Notes: generated by a model from the letters alone, not told the origin. Shown: positions 45,693 through 56,074, numbered from the stretch's first letter. The stretch: 64,000 nucleotides of DNA from Micrasema longulum (GCA_022494885.1 JAGVSM010001163.1:81070-145069); one strand, 5' to 3'. Numbers and translations: made by a program.

Positions 45693-46065
45693 TATTTTCT
45701 ACCCATAACCCGAAAGACTTTTGCTTAAGGAAAGAAACTATTTTTAATGGAGAAGTTAAGGACTACATTTATTTGAGTGATAAACTGCTTGATGATTTTC
45801 CGAATACATGACTTTTTTTTTTTCTCATTTTTTATATACTTTATAAAAACCAAATGTTTGACTTTGCTGTTTATCATATTAATGTGCCATTTATTTATTT
45901 TTTACAATTATTATTACATTTCTTACCCATTGTAATACGAGTATGTGTAGTGATATAATTGTATCTTTGTGTGAACTAATTATTCGTTCCAACACAATAC
46001 TTTTGGTCCCATGGAGTTGGGTTTTATGTCTTAAAAAATGTGTAGTAAATTAATAATCAAAACTA
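45693..46065. repeat. Foreign segment inserted in the LINE
   Basis: This stretch separates gagatctgca from ctctgcctgg, which are about 25 bases apart in the other LINE copy. It starts with an open frame (CLRKETIFNGEVKDYIYLSD) and turns A/T-rich with ggtcccatggagttgggttt, reminiscent of a LINE 3' end. Family not identified. Confidence 0.6.
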
Positions 46066-46135
46066 TAGTAAAATGGCGTTCCATTATCTCTGCCTGGCCT
46101 TACAGTGAAACGGCGAGATGGTGTGTTTGTTTGTA

Positions 46136-46850
46136 AATGTTCAATGAATTCTTTTAAAAATATATCAAGTAGAACCAAACTTGGAAAACTGTCAATAGAT
46201 AACCTCGATCTATTGGAACCAATTTTGTCGCATCGTAGCAAAACACAAATTGACACTGTTGTGTTCACAAAAACAAAAGACATAAATAGTCGTAACTCGC
46301 TCGACGATGATCAAAATCGTACGAAGCGCTACCGAAGGCACATCCCGACAATTTACACTCGAAACTTTGAGCGCCGTACAACTGTTTCTCGAAATGTTCA
46401 AAGAACAATTTAGATCGACAAAGTTTGAGAGGCTGCGACAAATAATAATACAAGAGAGACTTTATTCGTTTCTCATTACGACACTCTTACGAACTTTGTT
46501 GTGTGAACTTTTGACTAATTCAACCCCTTCTCGCCTTTTTTAAGAAAAATAAAAAAATGGCGCTCGGGTAAATTTGAAATATAAATACTAGCGATATCAG
46601 CTTGATGTAATATTTCAATCTGCAACACGATTCAATTTCAATGACGTCACAGAAATACACTAACGCAGACGAAAACTTTTTTTGGACAGAGATCTTTTAG
46701 CATTGTGGCTTTTAGAATTTATAGCAAGGTTGGAGGTATTTTATTCACCCAACCTGATAGAACTTTTGTGCAAAAAATAAGTTACCAAATGGCTAATTAT
46801 GTTTAGAATGAAAGAAACAATAATACTATCTATAGACAAGAAGGATAAAA
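46136..46850 (+). other. Unassigned, relatively G+C-rich to 46520
   Basis: Holds overlapping frames on both strands (for example 46105-46413 plus: SSRTKLGKLSIDNLDLLEPI, then DTVVFTKTKDINSRNS). None shows a known domain. It may be an old transposon or gene remnant; codon-level evidence is weak. Confidence 0.3.
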
Positions 46851-46854
46851 TATA

Positions 46855-47012
46855 TAATATACATGTGTTTATGTATGATGGTATATGTAAGGGTATATGT
46901 ATGTATGTGTATGTGGATATATGCATGTTTATATATTTGTATGTATGTATTTGTATGTAGGTATGTATGTATGTTTATGTGTGTGCACATGTATGTGTAT
47001 GTATATGAATAT
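46855..47012. repeat. TATG/TGTA-rich microsatellite
   Basis: Repeated tgtatgtatgtatgt-type units with interruptions. A smaller similar run is at 51608-51682. Confidence 0.9.
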
Positions 47013-47059
47013 ATATGTTAGTCTGGAGTATACGTATTTTATTCGAATAATAATTTTCT

Positions 47060-47165
47060 GAACTAATGTTAGAAAATATTAGTACATAACCACTTACCAA
47101 ATTTTTTAATCTACCGGTTTCGAGACGTGCCCATCTCTTCGTCAGGACACTCAGTACACCAACAT
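47060..47165 (-). ncRNA. Hammerhead-ribozyme-like motif (HH copy 2), intact core
   Basis: On the minus strand the order is GUGUC, CUGACGA (47145-47139), A, helix GAGA...UCUC with loop UGGGCACG, GAAA (47121-47118), CCGGUA, predicted cleavage after the A at 47112, then GAUUA. Core residues match the hammerhead consensus CUGANGA...GAAA. There is one extra A before the helix compared with the usual form. Helix I has only three pairs in this copy (UGUC/GAUU partly), and the CCGG in helix III is self-complementary, which suggests pairing between two copies. Cleavage activity is unproven. Confidence 0.6.
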
Positions 47166-47180
47166 TCAAATACTTAAAAC

Positions 47181-47229
47181 TGATGGCAAAGGTGGAGGTG
47201 TATTTAAAACACCTCCACCTTCGCCATCA
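47181..47229. repeat. 21-bp-arm hairpin
   Basis: Left arm TGATGGCAAAGGTGGAGGTG(T), loop atttaaa, right arm ACACCTCCACCTTCGCCATCA; one mismatch. It lies just after the hammerhead-like motif and may belong to the same element. Confidence 0.9.
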
Positions 47230-47239
47230 CATTTACTTT

Positions 47240-47340
47240 AATGTAACAAAAATTATTAAGATATGCTGCAATTGGTGTACCGATGCAGTGACCTATGCAC
47301 CATTAGGTGGGGAAAGGGAATGATGATGATGATAGTAGAT
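47240..47340 (+). mobile_element. SINE family B, 3' end
   Basis: Contains attaagatatgctgcaattg, gtgtaccgatgcagtgacct, atgcaccattaggtggggaa, and ends in a GATGAT run. Confidence 0.7.
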
Positions 47341-47869
47341 GTGCACTCGGTGGAAAAGGGTAAACTGACTCCCAATTAAGAATCAGTTTATTGGCGTTTT
47401 TAAAGCTTGGCATTCTGTTTTATTCCGTGCCTTTCTGGTAACTGCGAATTTGAGCTTCAAACTTTTATTTTCCCTTTTTGCGAAAAAGTTCCACAATTAT
47501 TTTTTGATTTGATAGCCTTCAATTCAATAAAAGAGGGTAACGGCATAAAAGGAAAGATAACATTCTTATTTTTCCTGTTAGTTTTGCTGTTTTCTCTTTT
47601 AATATAGTTAAAAATAATATTTTTGAATTGATGAAAATGCTATTAAGAAAATGGTGTTTGATTTTTATATGAATTACGGTGTTATTTATTTAAAAAAAAA
47701 AAAAAAAAAAAATCGTTTGAAGTATCTCGATATTCTTAACATTCAAGTTTTAAGTGAAAATTTCTGGTGTTAGTTTATTGTAATTTATCATACAGATAAA
47801 AAAACCATAATTAAAAAATATGTATTTTAAACTATGTTTTAGTAAGTGAAACAATTCAACAGACTCTTA
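47341..47869. other. Intron 5, unassigned
   Basis: Includes an A-run at about 47691-47712. No recognised element. Confidence 0.5.
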
Positions 47870-48040
47870 TTATCATCAACATTCCCTTTCCGCACCTAAT
47901 GGTTCATAGGACACTGTATTGGTACACTAATTACAGCGTATCTTGATCATTTTTGTTACATGAAGGTTAGATGATTAGGCTTCAGGTACCAGTCCAGGCT
48001 TTGAAATGTTCCGGAGTGAAAATACCACTGTAAATAAATG
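47870..48040 (-). mobile_element. SINE family B, 3' part
   Basis: Minus-strand copy: atcatcaacattccctttcc, gcacctaatggttcatagga, cactgtattggtacactaat, tacagcgtatcttgatc, plus aggtaccagtccag further in. Confidence 0.7.
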
Positions 48041-48650
48041 TTTTATATAAACCATGTCAGGTATAGACCTCTCCTATACCTAAAAAACAGATTGTTTCAT
48101 TCACAATATCAATTGTTGGAAGAATCGGAAAGACAGGAATATTTTAATGTACGCGAATTACTCAGTATGTAAAGTAACCGTATAAATAAAATGGATTGTC
48201 TCATTCGCCCAAACCACTATTGAATCAACTGCTCCACAAATATATAGCTTTTGTTCTTTCATTGTGCGTTTTGTTATATAAAAAATAAAGATTTACATTA
48301 ATCAATCATAAACATAATTACGTAGTGTTAAAAAAATGTCTAAACATTTTGTTAATTAAGTCTTCTTTGTTTATCCTCAAATGTAAAAATATTTTTTTAA
48401 AAGTATATTGTTAAGTGTCCTCGGCACGAGTAACCCAGTGAGATCACATTATTTTATTATTCATCATAGTTTATAATGGCAAAAAAATATGAATAAATAA
48501 AACCAGAGATTGTGATATTTTAGTGCTTGTAACAAGTAAATTTCATGTTCTGTTACCAAAAAAGCAAAAATGGCCATAATTTGATAAAAGTAAGGAAATC
48601 ATTCGGTGTAGTCATTCTAAAACGCCTTTCTTTCAAAATCGGGTCCTTAA
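48041..48650. other. Intron 5, unassigned
   Basis: A/T-rich; nothing recognised. Confidence 0.5.
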
Positions 48651-48654
48651 AAAA

Positions 48655-48895
48655 AATCATCGTCATCATTCCCTTTCCGCATCACAGGGTGCATAGAGCA
48701 CCTCATCGATAAATCGCAGCGTGTTTTGAACATTTTTGTTCCATAAAAGCAAAATGATCTGTCTTACGTTTCAGGTGCCTAAAAACACCTTTTTAAATCA
48801 ATATATCATGTCATCCATGTCAGAAATCGAATCCGAGACCTCTTGCATGGTAGGCGAATTCGCTGACCACTTCACCACGATGCCGATATTAAAAA
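48655..48895 (-). mobile_element. tRNA-derived SINE, family B, full-length form
   Basis: On the minus strand a tRNA-like head (gcatcgtggtgaagtggtca, B-box GGATTCGATTTC) leads into a body with aggtgtttttaggcacctga and gcgatttatcgatgagg, then gtgctctatgcaccctgtga, tgcggaaagggaatgatgac and a GATGAT tail. This copy shows that family B derives from a tRNA. Confidence 0.75.
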
Positions 48896-49068
48896 AAGTT
48901 CCCTTTAGTAAGTGGTTTAAAAATAAATTAAATATTTTGTTTACGCGATTACTAAATAACATATTTAATTTGTTCAAATTCAAAAAGAAGTTTCTTGCAA
49001 CAGAACAGCAAGAGCCACAATTCTCATCTTTCTTCAATAATTATTCATTCATCCGACTTCCCCTAACT

Positions 49069-50513
49069 CAGTGGTCGGCAAACTCATTAGTCAGAAGAGC
49101 CAAAGATCAGCAGTACAACAATAATTAAGAACTCTTTTGAGAGCCAAATTTATTTTCGTTTTGAAACATTTGCTCTTGAAAGCCAACAAACCTTATTATA
49201 TAGCAAAAGATTTCAATTTTTCGACATGTATAAATTTTTATTATCTATATTTTTTCTACTATAATTTTTAGTATTTATATTATTCTATTATTATTTTGTA
49301 TGTTGCTTTGATTATTTTGTATTTGTATTAATATGTTTATATTGGTTATCGTACTTATTATTACATAACTTTCCTGCATTCCATTTTTCGACATGTATAA
49401 ATTTTTATTATCTATAATTTTTAGTATTTATATTTTTCTATTATTATTTTGTTTATTATTTTAATTATTATGTATATTGTTTTGATTATTTTGGTTATTG
49501 TTTTAATATGTAAATAAATATTTTTGATTTATATATCAAAGAGTTCCGACTCAACACGGAATTTTCTAACAAGTCGGGACATAAAAACATATAATTGTGT
49601 CTATGATAAAATTGTGTATTTTGTGTATTAAAATAAATAAGAAAATAGAAAAAGATTTGCATATTTACTCTCCATGTTAAGAAAAAAAATAAAAAAATGG
49701 TTAGGGTTAAGAGGCTATTGTACAGTGAAGAAGTTCAGTGTCGGGTTGGTTTAGTTTTTTTTATTTGTTAAAAGACTATTAAACTAAACAATTTTTTTTT
49801 ACATATCGTATTATCAGCGCTATGATTTTTTGATGTTTTGTATTTCTGAAATAACTACGTGTGATGTCAGAGGTTGTTCTCTGTTAGTTCTTCCCATTGG
49901 TTCGTTTACGGCCAGCCAACCGGATATTTTTCACATCTCTCACATCATTGGTTGGTTCATATGAACCAGTGACGTCAATCAAAGTAGTGCGTTTTCATTC
50001 AATTATTTTTTATAATTTTTTATACATTTTTAAGAAACTTTGCCGTACAATTTAATGCTGTATTTTTTACCGCGGGCAAGAAAACATTTTTTGTATCCAT
50101 TTTCCCGTAGGGCTATAGTTCTTCATTATGTTGACAATCTTGATAACCAATTGCAAATCATTCCATTTGTTTCTTGAAATGTCTAGGCACCGAACGCTTT
50201 TTTAAGAATTATCTCGTGATAAATTTCTGCCTTCAAAATAGATACAAAACCTTTTCTCACTCCGGTTTTAATTTTAGTTCATCTGTTAAATTGAAACGAT
50301 TTTATTTGAATTAATGATAATGTTTCTCTTTGTATTTGATGACACAATCTGCAATATCTTCGCCACGTGTTTGACCTTTCAGTGACAATAATCCTAAAAG
50401 TTTTTTAATAGGACGGTTGACAATATACGCGAAAAGAAAAAAGACTGTGTGAGCCTTACTCGAGTGGCTAAAGAGCCACGTGCGGGTCGCCAGCCGCGGT
50501 TTGCCGACCACTG
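49069..50513. mobile_element. hAT-type element, non-autonomous, 1,445 bp, with 8-bp target duplication
   Basis: The ends are CAGTGGTCGGCAAAC at 49069 and its exact reverse complement ending at 50513 (15-bp terminal inverted repeats, with similarity just inside: 'AGAGCC...' and 'GGCTaaagagccac'). Flanks are CCCTAACT (49061-49068) and CCCTAACC (50514-50521), an 8-bp duplication with one change, the hAT signature. 'CAGTGGTCGGCAAAC...' is typical of hAT families. The interior is A/T-rich and has an internal near-duplicate (tttttcgacatgtataaatt at about 49219 and 49384). I see no transposase domain, so it would depend on an enzyme made elsewhere. Confidence 0.92.
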
Positions 50514-50639
50514 CCCTAACCAATAGCATGAAAAAACGGGGCCAGCACTCTTTTTAGCTTGACAACACCACAAAAAAAATAAACTTTTTAGTTGAACATA
50601 ACTGAAATAATAAAATCACTCTTTGACTGACAGATTTTT

Positions 50640-51095
50640 AAATATATGTTTAGACCCCTGTATTAGTAGCCTTGTGTCATATACAAGGCTATGGTACTCG
50701 GAAGAATTCGTTATTGTTTATCTTTGAAATGGGATGTTTAATCAATGATTATGGTTTACTACCCTAATGAGTCCAATCATCATTGTTGCAAAGTCTAAGA
50801 ACAATGGCACGTGATAATTACTTTTAACGACAATGTGAATATTTGTTAAAAATATTCTATCTTTCTTGCATTCTGCTTCAGTCCGGTAAAGATTTGGGTC
50901 GTTTTGAAAGTACTTTGGTGAGGATGACGGAAGTTTGCTGCATCAGCCAGCGTTGGAAAAAACATTTTAGTGATTTTACCCGTAGAAGAAGCGCGGTAAT
51001 GATTCTCCCAACGCTGCTGCGTATTTTGTTTAAACAGCGCTTGGCAAAGCCAAGGGGAAATTCTGAGAAGGAAATCGCCGTTTTTCTACAAGTTG
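50640..51095 (+). repeat. Repeat W, copy 2
   Basis: Matches 11270-11862 (see there) but lacks about 130 bases between cttgcattctgctt and gtccggtaaagatt. A 107-codon frame crosses it but is not open in copy 1, so it is not evidence of a protein. Confidence 0.8.
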
Positions 51096-52830
51096 TGGCT
51101 CTTGTTCATCTGTTTTCTCATTTCTTACGATACCAGCAAGTCCTCTCATGCAACATATTTGAATAATCATCCCTCTGATTTTTAAATGCTTCATTTCACT
51201 CTGAATATCTACAATTAATGGATTTACCGACCAAGTATCAGTTATTGACTGGCAGATAACGTTTCTTGAAATTAAGACTTAACATTTGTATCAAACTACA
51301 GCCTTAACGTATCAGGTGATCTCTATGAACGGTTTCGGAAAAGAGTGTCAGTTTTCATCGCAAAACTTTTAGTAAGTTTTGATTGATTGAGAACATTATT
51401 ATATATGACATATCATTGTAGAACAAATTATAACGTTTTGTGCTTTGAAACCGAATTACTCGTGCATTAAAAGCTTTGTGGTGGAATTCACTTTGACCGG
51501 TCAACCATGATTTTGGTAATGTACTTTAGGGAATATCGGTCTTAAATCTAAATAGCTTTGACACCATATAGCGTTGGTGGCTTTTGATATGGATATTGTT
51601 GTCTATCATGTATGTATGTATGCATGTAGGTGTGTCAATGTATGTGTATGTATGTATGTATATATATGTATGAGTGTATATGTAACATCAAATGAAATTT
51701 AGAATACAAATTTTTATTATTATAAGCGTAACCCATCTTAGAAGCAAAATGCTCTTTAACTCGGCGTCAATGAATCTGGATGTGAGACACCTGGCACATT
51801 TTCAAAAGCTCACTATTTATAAAATTGACAACGTCGCATCCCCTCCCATTCAGTATCTGGACTAAAAAGACTGATGTATCGATTACGATAAATTAAAGTT
51901 GTTTGGTTTTAGTAGTACCTTGCGCATAGGTTGAGATAGGTGGGTTCAAAGTACGTTCGGGGCTCCTCACACCCAGGTTCATAGTTAATGTAAAATTTTT
52001 GGATATCCCTAAAAATATTTTTTTTATATGCTATGCTCAGAACTTAGTTTTTTTTCAAATACATGTTCTTTTGTGTATTCTACATTGTATATTTTGCGAA
52101 TGTTCTTTCTGAAAAATTAAGTTTTTATTTGAATCTCAGTTTATTTTGATTTATTTTAGAATTATTTTTTGGAGAATGTTCATATTGTTTTTTTTTGTAA
52201 AAACCTTGCAGTTAATTGAACAATAAAATATGAAAAAAAAACAGTTTTAAAAAAAAAATGTAACGAAAAAATGTATATCGATGCAAGGAACGTAATTTAT
52301 TATTTCATACATTTTTTATTTTGAGCGTCCCACATCCGTGATCCGGTTTATCCACCACGTAGTATAAAATTTCATTTGTTTTAATTAAATTTTTTGTTGA
52401 AATTAGGATAAAAACAGCGAATTTAAATAGCTTCTTTTTTTTGATAAATAATACACTTTTAATATAATTTTCTAATTTTTGTTCAGAAAAAAACAGTGCT
52501 GCAATATAAGCATGTCTTTTTTAATTATTAAATTATTAAAGTATTCTTCCATTATCCTTAATTTCAATTTAAAATACAATGCATACCCACACACTATTTT
52601 GTTTGTGTTTATGTATTTTTTTTGTATTTGTAACTTATATTTTTATTAATGTTATGTTTATTTATTGTAAAATAAAAAGAAGAAATTAAAATAAATAAAT
52701 AGGTTCATTGACGCCGGATGAAATCAAAACTTTCCCCTTTCAATATTTGTAAATCATTGCTTTTTATTTGACACCAATTTGATTAATTTTGCATTGTAAT
52801 ATTTCGAGGTGGTGAATAATATTTTCAATT
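51096..52830. other. Intron 5, unassigned
   Basis: Includes a TATG microsatellite (51608-51682). No exon or matched element. Confidence 0.5.
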
Positions 52831-52835
52831 AAAAG

Positions 52836-53118
52836 TAGTTAATATTTGTATTTAACCACTTACCAACTTTTTATGTCAACCGGTTTTGAAATGTAACCGT
52901 CTCTTCGTCAGGACACCAATAAAACCAACATGCATCACCCAACGGTCGCACAAATGCATGTCGTATTAGTTTTATATTTTTGTGCAACAATTATAGTAAA
53001 TATGCATAGTGGGTTTTGAACGTTGGTTTAATTGGTGTCCCGACTAAAAGACGGTTACGTCTCGATACCGGTAGACATCAAAATTTGGTAAGTGGTTAAA
53101 TATAAATATTTACTAACA
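52836..53118. repeat. Inverted-repeat element with two opposed hammerhead-like motifs (HH copies 3 and 4)
   Basis: The ends pair: taatatttgtatttaaccac, ttaccaac on the left; ttggtaagtggttaaatata, aatatttact on the right. Just inside the left end, the minus strand holds GGUGUC, CUGACGA (52911-52905), AGAGAC..., then AAAA instead of GAAA and CCGGUU instead of CCGGUA. Just inside the right end, the plus strand holds GGUGUC (53034-53039), CCGACUA, helix AGAC/GUCU, GAUA, CCGGUA and GACAUC (53074-53079). In copy 4, helix I (GGUGUC with GACAUC) is fully paired. Each copy has core substitutions, so neither should be active. Confidence 0.7.
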
Positions 53119-53261
53119 GTAATTAAAATGTTTGACCAAAAAGTTACTGTTGATGTTGTTTGTTGATATTTCTTGATAAAACTCCATAGTTAATGATTAT
53201 AATAAAATTATAAATAAACTTATCAATGAAACTTCTTGGTTTAGTTTAACTTTTTATTATT

Positions 53262-53642
53262 TTGACCAACGACCGCTTTCGCCTAAGTAGGCATCTTCAA
53301 GACTGGTGAATTGTTTACAACATTTACAGTTTTTATACTATTCTTAACATATTTTGGAGATAAGATCTAATAAGAATTTTAACAGGGGACAGAAACATAA
53401 ATATTTACAACAAGTTTGCTAAACATTTCATTTTTGGGAGTTTTTGATCGAAATTGGGATTAAGCTTTTATTTTACAAGGTGGGAAAAGAACACATGGCG
53501 AAATACAATAGAGTGGGTAATGCACATTTTAACAAAAAAAGTTAGCACAATACTTTATTTTTGACAGGGAAGTTTACATACCTATATATAAATGTAAATG
53601 TTGTAAAGAATTCACCAGTTTTGAAGATGCCTACAAAGTTAA
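53262..53642. repeat. Inverted-repeat element with a second type of hammerhead-like motif
   Basis: On the minus strand (53307-53265): ACCAGU, CUUGAAGA, U, helix GCCUA/UAGGC, GAAA, GCGGUC, predicted cut, GUUGGU. ACCAGU and GUUGGU pair over six positions (two G-U). Compared with CUGANGA there is one inserted U. The first half recurs inverted on the plus strand at 53593-53632 (atgttgtaaagaattcacca, gttttgaagatgcctac), giving the element inverted ends. The right end lies about 45 bases before exon F. Confidence 0.6.
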
Positions 53643-53684
53643 TGCATTAAAAATGAATAATAATTATATTTTCTTTCATTTCAG

Positions 53685-53869
53685 GGTCTGGCTTCATGCG
53701 TCTCTTCGGTGCTGCATTACCTCTTTGCGGAACAACCCTCCCTACATATTTCAATCTCCAAAGACCTCGTGGCATAACCTTGACCTTCAAAGACATCCTA
53801 CAGAGAGCCAATACACCTTTTGTCTTTGTGGTGAAGATCCCCAGTGAGAGAGGGCAATGCGCTGCTAAT
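53685..53869 (+). CDS. Gycalpha99B: sGC alpha exon F, HNOBA/PAS domain
   Basis: The acceptor is ctttcatttcag and the donor is GCTAAT|gtgagt. It completes a Gly codon and encodes residues 261-321: SGFMRLFGAALPLCG, TYFNLQRPRGITLTFKDI and NTPFVFVVKIPSERG. This is the PAS-like core through which alpha and beta subunits dimerise. The pattern 'TYFxxxRPxGxTxxFxDI' is close to fly Gycalpha99B as I recall it. The exon follows the 17.5-kb intron 5 and precedes, by only 15 bases, a long simple-sequence array. A possible weaker donor inside the exon (CCCA|gtgaga) would break the frame and is not favoured. Confidence 0.95.
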
Positions 53870-53884
53870 GTGAGTAAACCTACT

Positions 53885-54375
53885 CACATATTTATTTTAT
53901 TTATTATATTTATTTTATTTATTCTATTTATTATTTTTATTCAATTTATTATATTTATTCTATTCATTCTATTCATTCTATTCATTTTATTTATTTTATT
54001 TATTTTATTTATTTTATTTATTTTATTTATTTTATTTATTTTATTTATTTTATTTATTTTATTTATTTTATTTATTTTATTTATTTTATTTATTTGATTT
54101 ATTTTATTTATTTTATTTATTTTATTTATTTTATTTATTTTATTTATTTTAATTTTATTTATTTTATTTATTTTATTTATTTTATTTATTTTATTTATTT
54201 TATTTATTTTATTTATTTTATTTATTTTATTTATTTTATTTATTTTATTTATTTATTTATTTTATTTATTTTATTTATTTTATTTATTTTATTTATTTTT
54301 TATTTATTTATTTATTTATTTATTTTTATTTATTTTATTTATTTTATTTATTTTTTTTATTTTTTTTTTTTTTTT
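53885..54375. repeat. (TTTATTTTA)n array, about 490 bp
   Basis: Nearly pure T/A nine-base units with TTTAT variants, starting about 15 bases after the exon F donor and ending in a T-run. The open frames across it (repeats of FIL/IYF) are artefacts of the repeat. Confidence 0.95.
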
Positions 54376-56070
54376 ATTTAAAATCATATAGCACAAAGTA
54401 TTTTACAAGTATAATACGTTGAATTACATTCCCAGAAGTAACAACAACTCAATTCAGGACATAAATAATATTAACATTAAAAAATAACACATATTGGAAC
54501 AGCAAAGAAACAAATAAAGTTTAGCACCTTTATAACAAAATATAGCACAACAATATATACGTCAAAAACATTTTCTTACACAAGCAGAATAAATAAATAT
54601 AAAAAAAAATAAGAATGAAAAAACTGGTGAATCTACTTAAGAAGGTCATTAACATAACATGCCACGCAGATGATGCAGCCATAGTGATGATGAAGTAATG
54701 TCGTATAGTACAATGAACACATGATTATTGGAAACATAACTCGGATATACAAAACGTGTGTCAGACCGATCATGGTGTATACAATAGAGGTGAGGATAGA
54801 TAAAAAGAAAATTAAAAATACGAAAAACCAAGTAAAAAAACTAAATAGAAAAACCAAATAACTGCTCAAAACGTTAGAGATGAAAGTACTGAAAGTAAGG
54901 CAATCGCAGGGAAACCCCAAAAAGGCGGAATCCAAAATAGATTATCAAACACAAAAACCTAACTCTTTTTTGGCAAGTTCAACCTGAATTGTTTTATTCC
55001 TTTATATATATTTCAATAAAATTATTTAAAAAAAAAAACAATAAATTGTGTTATATGTGTGAGAGGCATGAGAAGATTAACCCTTCACAACTTATAAAAA
55101 GGAAAATAAAAAACGGCTGCAGACATTTTGTTCAATACTTTACTATCTTACAGGTCCATAGTATGAAGTTTATTCGGAGCAGCTCGTCAAAATATTATTG
55201 ACTATTCCATGCTTCTCATGTGTCTATTTTTCTTTATTCTCAATATTTTATACTGCACTTATAATTGTTATATATTATATATTATCAGAAAACTCACCGT
55301 GTTTACTTTTTAATTTGCGTTTTTCTGCTTTTTATTTTCTGTAACTGTTTTAACATCTCGTTTATTTTATTTACTTCTTAAAATATTTTTTGAACTTTCA
55401 GCTTATTTATTAAATCACATGTTTTATCATTTTGAGTTCCAGTTTTCTGTTACTTACTTGTTTATTTTTATTCCCCTATTTATTTACAATAAAATTAATT
55501 TGCATTAAAGTATTGGCAAATACGCATTTATTTATTTTTTCTTATTTTTTTGCGATAACATGCTTATCTGATTATTTATTTCACTCACATCTTTCCTTTT
55601 TACGTACCGTAACAGTTTGTAAACTTTTTGTTTTTTTGTTTTTATATATACTTTATGTTTTTTCTGGTATACCTAATTATATTTTTTTTCCTTTGTATAA
55701 CTTTATTATGTGTTTTCAATTATTTTTTTCTTATTTTTCTAACTAATTTCTATTTTTTTTTATTTTAGTAAATTCCCCCTGTGCGTTCATAAACCAAATA
55801 AATAAACGATATGTTATATTAAATGGATTATTTTTACATATAGTATATGTTTCACAAGCGAATGCTTATGTGGAACTTTTTCGTTGTATTTTCTGTATAT
55901 ATAGGTATTTAATAAAATATGTTATTTTTAAAATTTCTATATTGTGTAAGTTGTGATATAAATACAGTGTGAGTGCGTTATGTACGTATGTATATTTTTA
56001 CGAATTTGTCAAGTATCTAATAATTTATACAGACAAAAAACGGAGAAATTTATCAGAAAAACAATAATCA
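54376..56070. other. Intron 6, unassigned
   Basis: A/T-rich. No exon or known element. Frames such as 54633-54935 (minus) and 55432-55746 (plus) are T-rich, hydrophobic-by-composition chance frames. Confidence 0.5.
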
Positions 56071-56074
56071 ATAT

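Larger units (their letters stand above)
44680..46135 (+). pseudogene. Daphne/RTE-like LINE copy 2, interrupted three times
   Basis: Four pieces align in order with the copy at 4978-5955. About 44685-44734 (actaggaatggaaagactga, gatattgaa) corresponds to 5325-5355; 44930-45217 (ggctgaatgctgtcaaaatg, cgttggtttggacatc, gaatggatgcagaaatcgag) to 5370-5800; 45610-45692 (tggacttgtcaaaagccggg, aacgagatctgc) to 5800-5870; and 46066-46135 (ctctgcctggccttacagtg, aaacggcgagatgg) to 5898-5940. The gaps are a SINE, a Y element and a foreign A/T-rich segment. The first piece also holds a short tandem duplication. Confidence 0.85.

Noticed and set aside
50843..51166. 107-codon frame as a gene
   Set aside because: It crosses repeat W, whose other copy does not keep the frame.
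53696..54381. Long open frames of FILFIL/IYFIYF repeats after exon F
   Set aside because: They are a consequence of a nine-base T/A repeat; no start context, no complexity, and the splice donor of exon F lies before them.
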